A stretch of DNA of 38,794 nt from an uncultured Pelagibacteraceae bacterium (GTDB lineage: Bacteria; Pseudomonadota; Alphaproteobacteria; Pelagibacterales; Pelagibacteraceae): assembly GCA_902632935.1 (NCBI GenBank), contig CACPEJ010000007.1:1-38794 (forward strand), in the 5' to 3' direction. The position numbers were made by a program, and so were the translations under genes. Below the pieces are notes generated by a model. The model saw nothing but the letters and a program-made list of their open reading frames with translations, was not told the origin of the DNA and searched no databases. Positions 1-7,765 of this stretch are shown here, piece by piece. Position 1 is the first letter of the stretch; each line of letters starts with the position of its first letter.

Positions 1-168
1 ATTTCCAGAGGATTAAGATTTTTCATCGTATCATACCTTTCTTATAAGTTCGGTGATTTATTTAATGAATATATGGATAAGCATGGGTCAAAATGGTTTA
101 CAATAATTGGAATATTAATTGTTATTATTGGCTTAATAATTTATCTGATTTTTAAATCTCATGTTTAA
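1..168 (+). CDS. C-terminal end of a DedA/YqaA-like (VTT domain) membrane protein, partial
   Basis: The reading frame is open from the first base and stops at TAA 166-168, leaving 55 residues of a protein that begins outside the window. The visible part starts SRGLRFFIVSYLSYKFGDLF and ends in one strongly hydrophobic helix with a short basic tail. The S/G-RG-x-RFF...FG pattern followed by a last transmembrane helix resembles the C-terminus of YqaA-type DedA proteins, which are inner-membrane proteins of the SNARE-associated/VTT group linked to lipid transport. The stop overlaps the dsbB start by 8 bases, so the two are probably co-transcribed. The family call rests on a short tail and is tentative. 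Confidence 0.55.
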   Translation: MSRGLRFFIVSYLSYKFGDLFNEYMDKHGSKWFTIIGILIVIIGLIIYLIFKSHV

Positions 169-643
169 TCTTAAAACTGAAATTTGCTTTAAAATAATTT
201 TTCTATTTAGTTTAATTGCTTTAATTTCTGCTTATTTTATAGAGCATGTTCTGGGCCACCAACCATGTAATTTATGTTTGATAGAGAGAATTCCTTATGG
301 GTTAAGTATAATTTTGATATCTCTAATATTTATTATAAAGAAAAATGAAAATTTCTTTATTTTGCTTTTAATACTAACTTTTATTTTTTCTTTTTTTATT
401 TCATTGTATCATTTCGGCATAGAACAAGGCATTTTTCAAGAATCAACTGTTTGTGGTGTAAAAAACTTTTCTGAAAATGTAAGTAAAGAGGAATTACTAA
501 ATCAACTAAGTGAAAAGACTATAAGCTGTAAAGATGTGACATTTAGGATTTTAGGATTATCACTAACTACTATTAATATTGTAATAAGTATATTATTTAT
601 TATAACTCTTTCAAAAATTTTTACTAAATATGAAAAAAACTGA
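161..643 (+). CDS. dsbB: Disulfide bond formation protein DsbB
   Basis: This 160-residue inner-membrane protein should reoxidise periplasmic DsbA and pass the electrons to ubiquinone. Four hydrophobic segments are visible (about 8-27, 46-60, 65-88 and 128-152). The first cysteine pair is C36-N-L-C39 after the first helix, and the second pair is C98 and C123 in the periplasmic loop, matching DsbB topology. An arginine four residues after C39 fits the quinone-side region of the family. It is slightly shorter than the E. coli protein. The start overlaps the upstream membrane gene by 8 bases, and the end overlaps the COQ7 gene by 14. No DsbA is present in the window. Confidence 0.9.
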   Translation: MFNLKTEICFKIIFLFSLIALISAYFIEHVLGHQPCNLCLIERIPYGLSIILISLIFIIKKNENFFILLLILTFIFSFFISLYHFGIEQGIFQESTVCGVKNFSENVSKEELLNQLSEKTISCKDVTFRILGLSLTTINIVISILFIITLSKIFTKYEKN

Positions 644-1160
644 TAAAAGAGTTGAAGAATTTATTAGAGTTGACCATGCAGGCGAGAGGGGTGCTGTCAA
701 AATTTATGAAGGTCAGTTATTAGCTTTAAATACAATTGTTAAAAATGACAATTTAAAAAAAACTATTGAGGATATGAAAGAACATGAAGTTGAACATTGT
801 CAATTTTTTGAAAACGAAATAAAAAAAAGAAATATTGAGCCAACAAAATTTTTGCCATTGTGGGATCTACTAGGTGTAGGTTTAGGTTTTGGGTCTACTA
901 TTCTTGGGAAAAAAGCAGCTATGCTATGTACTGCCTCCGTTGAAGAAGTAATAGATAAACATTACCAAGACCAAATAAATCAACTTGGTCCAGAAGAAAA
1001 AAATCTAAAAAAGAAAATTATAAAATTCAGAGAAGATGAGCTTCATCATAAGGATATTGCTTATGAAAAAGGAGCTACCAAAAAAGGCATTTACTCAATA
1101 ATGGATAAAATAATAAAAACAGGTTCAAAAATTGCAATTCGAATATCAGAAAAAGTATAA
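630..1160 (+). CDS. coq7: Demethoxyubiquinone hydroxylase, COQ7 family
   Basis: This 176-residue carboxylate-bridged di-iron monooxygenase should add the last ring hydroxyl in ubiquinone synthesis. The ligand pattern is complete: E19 in DHAGERGAVKIYEGQ, E53-x2-H56, E105/E106 in TASVEEVIDKHY, and E137-x2-H140 in REDELHH. Length is normal for the bacterial/mitochondrial COQ7 type. A hydrophobic stretch at 79-100 (LWDLLGVGLGFGS...) fits a membrane-surface enzyme. It overlaps dsbB, whose product uses ubiquinone, so the pairing makes physiological sense, although transcription together is inferred. UbiE and UbiB of the same pathway lie at 10671-12943. The facing HNH gene ends only 3 bases away. 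Confidence 0.93.
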   Translation: MKKTDKRVEEFIRVDHAGERGAVKIYEGQLLALNTIVKNDNLKKTIEDMKEHEVEHCQFFENEIKKRNIEPTKFLPLWDLLGVGLGFGSTILGKKAAMLCTASVEEVIDKHYQDQINQLGPEEKNLKKKIIKFREDELHHKDIAYEKGATKKGIYSIMDKIIKTGSKIAIRISEKV

Positions 1161-1163
1161 AAC

Positions 1164-1733
1164 TTAAGCTTCTAATTCAACATCCCAATATAAATAATCC
1201 ATCCAGCTTTTATGTAAATAATTTGGGGGAAAATTTTTTCCATTACGATGTAAATCTTCTGTTGAAGGTTGATAAGGATGTTGGGCCAGTTTCATACCCG
1301 ATAATTTTAATAGTTTGCCTCCTTTTTTAACGTTGCAAGCAGAACATGCTGTAACGACGTTATCCCAATTAGTTTCTCCACCTTTTGATCTAGGCAATAA
1401 ATGATCAAAAGTTAATTCCTCATTGCTGCCACAATACTGGCAGGAAAATTTATCTCTCAGAAAAACATTAAATCTTGTAAAACTTGGTTTAGATTGAGGA
1501 ACAATATAATCTTTTAAAGCAATTACACTAGGCAATTGCATATTAAATGATGGACTTCTTACTACACGATCGTAATTACTTACTATAATTACACGATCTA
1601 AAAAAACTGATTTAACAGTATCCTGCCATGACCATAGTGACAGAGGATAGTAGCTTAATGGTCTATAATCCGCATTTAAAACTAGTGCAGGACATTTTTC
1701 TAGTGAAACATCTTGATCAATAAAATTATTCAT
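1164..1733 (-). CDS. HNH endonuclease family protein
   Basis: This is a 189-residue protein. A zinc-stabilised HNH motif occupies about 98-137: C98-x2-C101, D110-H111, N125, and C130-x2-C133 followed by a basic KKGG. The N-terminal part (LVLNADYRPLSYYPLSLWSW) is the conserved lead-in of a widespread stand-alone bacterial HNH group common in alphaproteobacteria. Cellular role is not known; members are chromosomal and not obviously part of restriction systems. Here it lies between coq7 and an esterase with no modification enzyme or phage gene near, so a housekeeping nucleic-acid role is more likely than defence. Start is the ATG at 1731-1733. Confidence 0.88.
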   Translation of the reverse strand: MNNFIDQDVSLEKCPALVLNADYRPLSYYPLSLWSWQDTVKSVFLDRVIIVSNYDRVVRSPSFNMQLPSVIALKDYIVPQSKPSFTRFNVFLRDKFSCQYCGSNEELTFDHLLPRSKGGETNWDNVVTACSACNVKKGGKLLKLSGMKLAQHPYQPSTEDLHRNGKNFPPNYLHKSWMDYLYWDVELEA

Positions 1734-1770
1734 ATCAAATTTTAACTTAAATAAAAATTTTTTTCAATAT

Positions 1771-2430
1771 TTAGGAATTATTAAATTTTTTTAAGATATA
1801 ATTCAATGCAATACTTGAAGCATTTACAGGAATATGATGGTCACAATTTTTTATGAGATGCGTCTCAATGTCTATGTTATTTCTCATAAAAAAATCTTTT
1901 GCCTCTAACATAAAATTTGGCGATACAACTTGATCAGAATCACCATGAATTAACAAAATACTTGATGAGTTTTTTTTTCTCAATTTCAAATCTTTTTCAT
2001 CAATAATTTTTCCAGAAAAACCCACAACACAATTAAAAGGTTCTTCAGAAGTAAGTCCTAAGTTTATTGACATCATGCAGCCTTGACTAAAACCAGATAA
2101 ACAAATTTGTTTATTTTCAAAACTAAATTCATCTTTAATTTCATCAATAAATTTTGATAATTTTTTTTCAGCCTTTATAGATTGATCCAAAATATACTCT
2201 GGATCATCTTTGCTTAAATCAAACCACTGATATCCATTTGGGTTTATACTGCATGGTTCATGACCATTAGGACAAATAAAAATAGTATTAGGTAAATGTC
2301 TTTTCCAGTTCAGTGAGAGCATACTAATATCCTTGCCATCACCACCATAACCATGAAGTAAGATGATAGCATTTTTAATCTTTTTATTAGTCTCTGGTTT
2401 GACCATTACTGAATCTAGGCAAAATGTCAT
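1771..2430 (-). CDS. Alpha/beta hydrolase, phospholipase/carboxylesterase family
   Basis: This is a 219-residue serine hydrolase of the acyl-protein thioesterase/YpfH-like group. Evidence is the oxyanion segment LLHGYGGDGKD (24-34), nucleophile S115 in G-F-S-Q-G, acid D166 in IHGDSDQVV, and H198/H199 near the C-terminus. It has no signal peptide, so it is probably cytoplasmic, hydrolysing short carboxylic esters or thioesters; the real substrate cannot be read from sequence. It is divergent from the HIG1-type gene across a 49-base gap. A later start at V9-M is possible but would lose little. Confidence 0.87.
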   Translation of the reverse strand: MTFCLDSVMVKPETNKKIKNAIILLHGYGGDGKDISMLSLNWKRHLPNTIFICPNGHEPCSINPNGYQWFDLSKDDPEYILDQSIKAEKKLSKFIDEIKDEFSFENKQICLSGFSQGCMMSINLGLTSEEPFNCVVGFSGKIIDEKDLKLRKKNSSSILLIHGDSDQVVSPNFMLEAKDFFMRNNIDIETHLIKNCDHHIPVNASSIALNYILKKFNNS

Positions 2431-2479
2431 AGTGTGTGAATTATGTTTTTTTATTTTAAAAACACCCTACAATACCTTC

Positions 2480-2683
2480 ATGTTATCTGGAATAGTAGTT
2501 AAAATATTATCTATAATTTTGTTAATGGCAGTAGGGATTGTTTTAATTCTTGGTATCGGAACTTTATTTAAAGGTGGTGAAACCAGCAAAAAATATTCAA
2601 ATAAATTAATGCAGTTAAGAGTTTTGCTTCAATTTATTGCAATAATTGCTTTGGTTGGTTTTGCATATTTTTTCAAAAATTAG
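2480..2683 (+). CDS. HIG1-domain (twin transmembrane) protein
   Basis: This is a 67-residue membrane protein with helices at about 5-27 and 48-64. Between them lies SNKLMQLRVLLQ, the hallmark of HIG1-type proteins, which in mitochondria and alphaproteobacteria associate with cytochrome oxidase. I chose ATG 2480 because the family starts right before the first helix. Upstream in-frame codons exist, but they run through the leader and overlap the esterase. The stop overlaps the convergent TlpA-like gene by 3 bases. The oxidase link is family knowledge; no oxidase gene is in the window. Confidence 0.85.
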   Translation: MLSGIVVKILSIILLMAVGIVLILGIGTLFKGGETSKKYSNKLMQLRVLLQFIAIIALVGFAYFFKN

Positions 2684-3189
2684 TTGTAACTAGCCAACCA
2701 TTCAACAAAATTTTTTTCCTTAAAATCGATTGACCCAACAATTCTTGCAAACTCATATCCATCCTTGTTTATCAAAATTGTGGTGGGCACTCCTCTTAGT
2801 CCAAACTTTTTTGCTAAGGTAATTGGTGAGTCAAAATATATCTTAAGATTATCTATACCTAAATCTTCAAAAAATTTAGAGGCTTTTTTTAAATTATCCT
2901 GACCAACATTAATCGGAAATATTTTTAAATTGTTTAAATTTTTTTGAGATTGCAATTGATCAAGAGATGGCATTTCCTCTTTGCATGGGGCGCACCAAGT
3001 TGCCCAAAAATTGAGCAAAACCAAATTGCCTTCAAATTGATCAAGTTGAATTTCATTACTCTGATCATCTAAAAACGTTAATCCATCATATTTTTTAAGC
3101 TCTTTATTGATAACAAGATTTTTTATATCTTTGATTTCTGCTGCAACACAATTAGATATTAAAAAAGCAAATAATATTAAAAATCTCAT
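2680..3189 (-). CDS. TlpA-like periplasmic thiol-disulfide oxidoreductase
   Basis: This 169-residue thioredoxin-fold protein begins with a signal sequence (hydrophobic 2-12, likely cleaved near CVAA|E). The redox site is C66-A-P-C69 in FWATWCAPCKEEMPSL, and the cis-proline loop is RGVPTT. Such proteins keep haem-binding or CuA cysteines reduced in the periplasm, so a role in cytochrome maturation is plausible. An N-terminal cysteine at residue 14 follows asparagine, which does not make a good lipobox. It is divergent from argH across 24 bases and convergent with the HIG1 gene. TlpA/ResA/DsbE cannot be told apart here. Confidence 0.88.
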   Translation of the reverse strand: MRFLILFAFLISNCVAAEIKDIKNLVINKELKKYDGLTFLDDQSNEIQLDQFEGNLVLLNFWATWCAPCKEEMPSLDQLQSQKNLNNLKIFPINVGQDNLKKASKFFEDLGIDNLKIYFDSPITLAKKFGLRGVPTTILINKDGYEFARIVGSIDFKEKNFVEWLASYN

Positions 3190-3213
3190 GTTAAATAGGT
3201 ATAATTAATTATC

Positions 3214-4602
3214 ATGTCGAAAAATAAAAACAACCAGGCAATATGGGGCAATAGAATAAAAAAAAACACTTCATCAATTTTTCAAAAAGTGGGAAGTTCT
3301 ATAGATGTTGATAAGAGACTATATAAAGAGGATATAATTGGATCAATTGCACATGCCGAAATGTTATTTAAACAAAAAATTATCACTTTTAAGATAAAGA
3401 ATAAGATTGTTTATGGTTTAAACAAAATCAAAAAAGAAATAACAAACAAAAAATTTGAATTTAATAAAAAGTATGAGGATATTCATATAAATATTGAAAA
3501 AAGACTTTTCGAAATAATTGGTGAAGATGCGGGTTTTATTCACACGGCACGATCAAGAAATGATCAAGTGATTACAGACTTGAAAATTTGGATGAAATCA
3601 TCAACCAAAGAAATTAATGTTCTATTAGATACTATTATTAAAAGTGTAATAAGAGCAGCAGAGAAAAATATATATACCCTTATGCCTGGATTTACTCATT
3701 TAAAAAATGCTCAGCCAGTTTCATTTGGCCACTATTTGATGGCTTATGTTGAAATGTTTAAAAGAGATCAAAAGAGATTCATAAATAATCTAGATAGTTT
3801 AAATGAAAATCCTTTAGGTGTTGCCGCTTTAACTGGAACATCTTTTAATATTGATAGAAATTACACTACAAAAAAACTTGGATTTACAAAACCAACTAAT
3901 AACTCAATAGATACAATTTCTGACAGGGATTTTGTGCTAGATTTTCTTTACTCCATTTCAGTCTGTGCCATGCATATTTCTAGAATAGCTGAGGAACTTA
4001 TCATATGGAACTCTGACGCTTTCAAGTTAATAAATTTATCAGATAAAGTTGTAACTGGTTCTTCGATAATGCCACAAAAAAAAAATCCAGATCTTTTGGA
4101 ATTTTTACGAGGAAAGTCTGGAATTATTTATGGTAATTTGTTTTCTATGCTTACAGTTTTAAAAAGTTTACCTTTATCTTACTACAAAGATCTTCAAGAC
4201 GATAAGGAAATTGTTTTTAAATCGAATGATACACTGCAAAATTGTTTAAAAATACTTGATGAGATTCTTAAAAATTTTACGCCAAATAAAAAACAAATGA
4301 TAGAATTAGCTAACACAGGATATTTAACTGCAACTGATCTTGCAGATTATCTCGTAAAAAATCACTCAATGCCATTTAGAAAAGCATACAAAGTGACTGC
4401 TAATATTGTGAACTTTGCTGAAAAAAAGAAAAAAAATCTCAATCAATTAACGCTGGCTGAACTTAAAAAAATTGAGCCAAAACTATCAAATGATGTATTA
4501 AAAGTGTTTGATTTAAAGAATTCTGTGAGTTCTAAGAAATCATATGGTGGAACATCTTTTGATAATATTAAAAAAATGATATTGAAATATAAAAAAAAAT
4601 GA
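3214..4602 (+). CDS. argH: Argininosuccinate lyase
   Basis: This 462-residue cytosolic enzyme, a homotetramer in the family, should cleave argininosuccinate to arginine and fumarate, the last step of arginine synthesis. The superfamily signature GSSIMPQKKNPD is at 282-293 and carries the catalytic serine on its flexible loop. TARSRNDQV (111-119) and TH-LKNAQP (161-168) are the other substrate-binding segments, with H162 as the likely general base partner. Full length. Its TGA overlaps the lptM ATG (ATGA), giving the argH-lptM-lysA order common in proteobacteria. The N-terminal stretch rich in Lys/Asn reflects base composition. Confidence 0.97.
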   Translation: MSKNKNNQAIWGNRIKKNTSSIFQKVGSSIDVDKRLYKEDIIGSIAHAEMLFKQKIITFKIKNKIVYGLNKIKKEITNKKFEFNKKYEDIHINIEKRLFEIIGEDAGFIHTARSRNDQVITDLKIWMKSSTKEINVLLDTIIKSVIRAAEKNIYTLMPGFTHLKNAQPVSFGHYLMAYVEMFKRDQKRFINNLDSLNENPLGVAALTGTSFNIDRNYTTKKLGFTKPTNNSIDTISDRDFVLDFLYSISVCAMHISRIAEELIIWNSDAFKLINLSDKVVTGSSIMPQKKNPDLLEFLRGKSGIIYGNLFSMLTVLKSLPLSYYKDLQDDKEIVFKSNDTLQNCLKILDEILKNFTPNKKQMIELANTGYLTATDLADYLVKNHSMPFRKAYKVTANIVNFAEKKKKNLNQLTLAELKKIEPKLSNDVLKVFDLKNSVSSKKSYGGTSFDNIKKMILKYKKK

Positions 4603-4730
4603 AAAAAAAAATTATTTTAGCAATAATTGTATTTTCTACATTGATCGCTTGTGGAAAAAAAGGAGACCCAGTATATAAAGAATCTCAAAGTAATTCAAAA
4701 ATACCAAGCTACCTTCTAAATAAAGCTTAA
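4599..4730 (+). CDS. lptM: Small lipoprotein, LptM (YifL)-like
   Basis: This is a 43-residue lipoprotein. A basic start and hydrophobic core lead into a lipobox at L15-I-A-C18, then GKKGDPVY, close to the family pattern C-G-x-K-G-P-x-Y. In enterobacteria LptM helps LptD mature in the outer-membrane LPS translocon; that function is only carried over by family. It starts in ATGA overlap with argH and ends in TAATG overlap with lysA, so it is translated between two amino-acid genes. This placement is the usual one for this lipoprotein and supports the call despite the short length. Confidence 0.8.
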   Translation: MKKKIILAIIVFSTLIACGKKGDPVYKESQSNSKIPSYLLNKA

Positions 4731-5941
4731 TGAGATTTCTAAATAGTAAACTTAAGATTGAAAATACAATCCTGCAAAATATTGCTAAAAAATATGGAAC
4801 ACCTGCATATTGTTACTCGTATAAACAACTAAGACAAAATATAAATGATTTTAAAAAAAATTTTAAATCCATCTCACCATTAATTTGTTTTGCTATTAAA
4901 TCTAATACTAACTTAAATTTAATAAAAGAAATAAAAAAATTTGGACTTGGAGCAGATGTTGTATCAATGGGTGAATTAATGTTAGCTCTTAAGGCTGGAA
5001 TTAGTCCAAAGAAGATTGTTTTTTCAGGAGTTGGTAAGACTTCCAAAGAAATCAATTTCGCAATTGATAAAAATATTTTATTAATAAATTCAGAGTCCAA
5101 AAGCGAAATCATAGAAATTGATAAAATTGCTAAAATAAAAAAAAAACAAGTTAATATTGGTATTAGATTAAACCCAAATACTGATGCGAAAACTTTGAGC
5201 CAAATATCAACAGGTAAAAAAGATAATAAATTTGGAGTTAATGATAAAACATTTTTTGAGCTTGTAAGATATTGTAAGAATTCTAAAAATATTAATTTAA
5301 AATGTTTAAGTGTTCATATTGGAAGTCAAATTTTAGATCATAAACCCTATGAAAAAATGTTAAGAATATTAGATAAAATCATCAAAAAAACCCAATATAA
5401 ATTTGATTTTATTGACCTTGGGGGAGGTATGGGCATCCCATACAATAATGATAAAAAACTAAATTATAAAAAATATCATTCAGCAATTAAAAAATTTTTA
5501 AAAAATAAAAAATCTCAGATTATATTTGAGCCAGGTAGATCAATAATCGGCAATACAGGAGTTTTAATATCAAAAGTAATTTACATAAAAGAGAGTTATA
5601 AAAAAAATTTTGTTATTCTAGATGCTGCTATGAATGATTTAATGAGACCCGCACTTTATGGTGCAGTACATCGCATCTTACCTTTGTTGAAAAGAGGTAA
5701 AAAATCAAAGAAAATTTATGAATTTGTTGGCCCAATTTGCGAAAGCACTGATAAGTTTACGTCAATAAAAAATTTTCAAGAACTAAAAGAGAAAGATTTT
5801 ATCGCAATTTGCGATGTAGGTGCCTATGGTATATCACTCAGTTCTAATTATAATCTTAGACCTAAACCTATAGAAATATTAATTAATGGATCTAAAATAA
5901 GAGTAGTTAAAAAAAGACAAAAGCACCATGAGATAATTTAG
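4730..5941 (+). CDS. lysA: Diaminopimelate decarboxylase
   Basis: This 403-residue PLP enzyme of fold type III should convert meso-diaminopimelate to lysine and CO2. The Schiff-base lysine is K57 in CFAIKSNTN. GADVVSMGE follows the family pattern, HIGSQ lies in the barrel, a glycine-rich phosphate loop is seen (DLGGGMGIPY), and FEPGRSI and GPICESTD are the dimer-interface substrate motifs. Length is normal. It is translationally coupled to lptM. It is followed after 13 bases by plsC, so argH-lptM-lysA-plsC may be one transcript. Confidence 0.97.
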   Translation: MRFLNSKLKIENTILQNIAKKYGTPAYCYSYKQLRQNINDFKKNFKSISPLICFAIKSNTNLNLIKEIKKFGLGADVVSMGELMLALKAGISPKKIVFSGVGKTSKEINFAIDKNILLINSESKSEIIEIDKIAKIKKKQVNIGIRLNPNTDAKTLSQISTGKKDNKFGVNDKTFFELVRYCKNSKNINLKCLSVHIGSQILDHKPYEKMLRILDKIIKKTQYKFDFIDLGGGMGIPYNNDKKLNYKKYHSAIKKFLKNKKSQIIFEPGRSIIGNTGVLISKVIYIKESYKKNFVILDAAMNDLMRPALYGAVHRILPLLKRGKKSKKIYEFVGPICESTDKFTSIKNFQELKEKDFIAICDVGAYGISLSSNYNLRPKPIEILINGSKIRVVKKRQKHHEII

Positions 5942-5954
5942 CTTTTGATAATTA

Positions 5955-6656
5955 ATGATAAGAAACTTTCTATTTTCAATTTTCTTTTTTTCAGGAATAA
6001 TTTTAATTTCAATTATTTTTCTGCCAGCTTTAATCTTACCTCAAAAATTTGCACTTTTTGGTGGGAAATTAATGGGTTATTGGGCTGCTATTTGTTTAAA
6101 AATTTTCTTGTCCACAAAAATCATTGTCAAAGGTAAAGAAAATTTAATTAAAAATGAAAAATTTTTTATTGCTTCCTCTCATCAATCTATGTTTGAAACT
6201 TTTTTCCTACAAACGATTTTTAATTCTCCTGTATTTATCTTAAAAAAAGAATTGCTTATGATACCTATTTTTGGCTGGTACTTAAAAAAAATAGGATCAA
6301 TTTCTATCAAAAGAAATAAGGTATCGAGAGAAAACATCAATTTTTTTGAAGATATTTCTAAAATAATTGCAAATACAAATCGACCAATAATAATTTTTCC
6401 TCAAGGAACTCGAGTATTACCCCACGAACAACCTCCATTTAAAAAAGGTGCATCAAGGATTTATGAAGAATTGAAAATAAAATGCCAACCGGTTGCTATT
6501 AATTCTGGTTACGTCTGGCCAAAAAAAGGAAAAAAAGATATTAACAAAACAATTACAATTTCAATTTTGGAACCTATCAAACCTGATTATTCTAAGGAAG
6601 AATTTTTAGGGATTTTAGAGAAAACTATATATTCTGAACTTAAATTGCTAAATTAA
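5955..6656 (+). CDS. plsC: 1-acyl-sn-glycerol-3-phosphate acyltransferase (PlsC family)
   Basis: This 233-residue membrane acyltransferase should make phosphatidic acid from lysophosphatidic acid. Two hydrophobic N-terminal segments (about 4-28, 38-54) precede the catalytic block. The catalytic motif is H76-QSMF-E81, with Glu where the classical HX4D has Asp, and the second motif is FPQGTR (148-153) instead of FPEGTR. As I recall, both variants are common among alphaproteobacterial LPLAT proteins, so I read it as active rather than decayed. The C-terminus overlaps dnaN on the other strand by 4 bases. Exact acyl acceptor is not certain. Confidence 0.9.
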   Translation: MIRNFLFSIFFFSGIILISIIFLPALILPQKFALFGGKLMGYWAAICLKIFLSTKIIVKGKENLIKNEKFFIASSHQSMFETFFLQTIFNSPVFILKKELLMIPIFGWYLKKIGSISIKRNKVSRENINFFEDISKIIANTNRPIIIFPQGTRVLPHEQPPFKKGASRIYEELKIKCQPVAINSGYVWPKKGKKDINKTITISILEPIKPDYSKEEFLGILEKTIYSELKLLN

Positions 6657-7765
6657 CCTTTCATAGGCATAACTACAAAAATACTATCGAAATCACCAGG
6701 ATCTTTGATTAGCGCAGGTGAACCTGAATCATTTAGAAACATTTCAATATTATTTCCATCTAATTGTGAAGCAACATCTATAAGATATTTAGAATTAAAA
6801 CTAATTTCTAAATCATGATCAAATTTCACCACAAGGGATTCTTTTCCATCACCGCTGTTGGTATTATTTACAGACAAATCTAGTTTATCTTTACTTAAGC
6901 TAAATTTTACACCATCTTTTTTATCAAGCGATACTGAGGCTACTCTATCCACCGAACTTTGAAAAATTTTAAGGTCAATTTCTAATTTTTTTTGATTATT
7001 TTTTGGAATTACTTGAATGTAATTAGGAAATTTTCCATCTATTAACTTAGAAATTAAAATACTATTATTTAATTCAAATTTTATCTTAGATTTCATATTT
7101 GAAATTTTTACTTCACCATCATAATTTTCTAATAATGAACTTAATTGAAAAATAGTCTTTTTAGGTAATATAATCGGTTCAAAAATTTTTTTTTCATTTA
7201 ATCTGAGTTTAGAAATGGACATACGATGACTATCAGTTGATACTGCAGTTAAGTAATTCTTATCCTCAACCTCTGTTTGATGAAAATAAATTCCACTTAA
7301 ATAATGTCTGGTCTCATCATTTGACACAGAAAATTTACATTTATTTAGCAACTTTAATAGGTCTTTTGATTTAAGGCTAAATTCATTCTCATTAAAATTT
7401 TCATCTGTTAAAGGAAATTCCGAAGCGGGCATACAATTTAAATTAAAAATAGATTTTTCTGATTCTAAATGAAGTTTGCTATTGTCTGTTAAAGTTAAAT
7501 TTATTTTTTTACCTGATGAGAGTTTTCTAACAATATCATACATAGTGGACGACGTAGTGGTTGTTTTTCCTTCCTCTATAACTTCAACGTTATTTATTTG
7601 ATTAATAAATATTAAGTCTAAATCTGTCGCTGTTATAGTGAGTTTTGAATTTTGTGCATCGAGCAATATGTTAGACAATATTGGAAGTGTACTTCTTTTT
7701 TCTATGACTCCTTGACAATAATTTAATGCTTGCTGTAGGTCTTGTTGGTTTACATTAAATTTCAT
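6653..7765 (-). CDS. dnaN: DNA polymerase III beta subunit (sliding clamp)
   Basis: This is the 370-residue ring-forming clamp that tethers the replicative polymerase and other proteins to DNA. The N-terminus (MKFNVNQQDLQQAL) and the repair of three similar subdomains fit the family. LPILSNIL, TDLDL, RHYLSGIYF, STDSHRMS and the C-terminal VMPMKG are all diagnostic; the final MPM-x forms part of the ligand-binding pocket. Full length. The start lies 11 bases inside the end of dnaA, so translation is probably coupled. The end overlaps plsC by 4 bases, leaving no room for a separate terminator. Confidence 0.98.
   Translation of the reverse strand: MKFNVNQQDLQQALNYCQGVIEKRSTLPILSNILLDAQNSKLTITATDLDLIFINQINNVEVIEEGKTTTTSSTMYDIVRKLSSGKKINLTLTDNSKLHLESEKSIFNLNCMPASEFPLTDENFNENEFSLKSKDLLKLLNKCKFSVSNDETRHYLSGIYFHQTEVEDKNYLTAVSTDSHRMSISKLRLNEKKIFEPIILPKKTIFQLSSLLENYDGEVKISNMKSKIKFELNNSILISKLIDGKFPNYIQVIPKNNQKKLEIDLKIFQSSVDRVASVSLDKKDGVKFSLSKDKLDLSVNNTNSGDGKESLVVKFDHDLEISFNSKYLIDVASQLDGNNIEMFLNDSGSPALIKDPGDFDSIFVVMPMKG

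Noticed and set aside
1164..1733. HNH nuclease as part of a defence or mobile element
   Set aside because: No methyltransferase, phage, toxin or transposase gene is near, and this type is a common chromosomal gene.
2363..2479. Upstream extension of the HIG1-type gene
   Set aside because: It overlaps the esterase start on the other strand and adds 39 residues not expected in this short family; ATG 2480 gives the normal beginning.
5945..6136. 63-codon frame overlapping the plsC start
   Set aside because: It is a frame-shifted reading of the plsC N-terminus with no independent start signal or protein features.
5990..6153. PlsC catalytic changes (HX4E, FPQGTR) as a sign of inactivation
   Set aside because: Both variants are, as I recall, frequent in alphaproteobacterial members, and the protein is full length.
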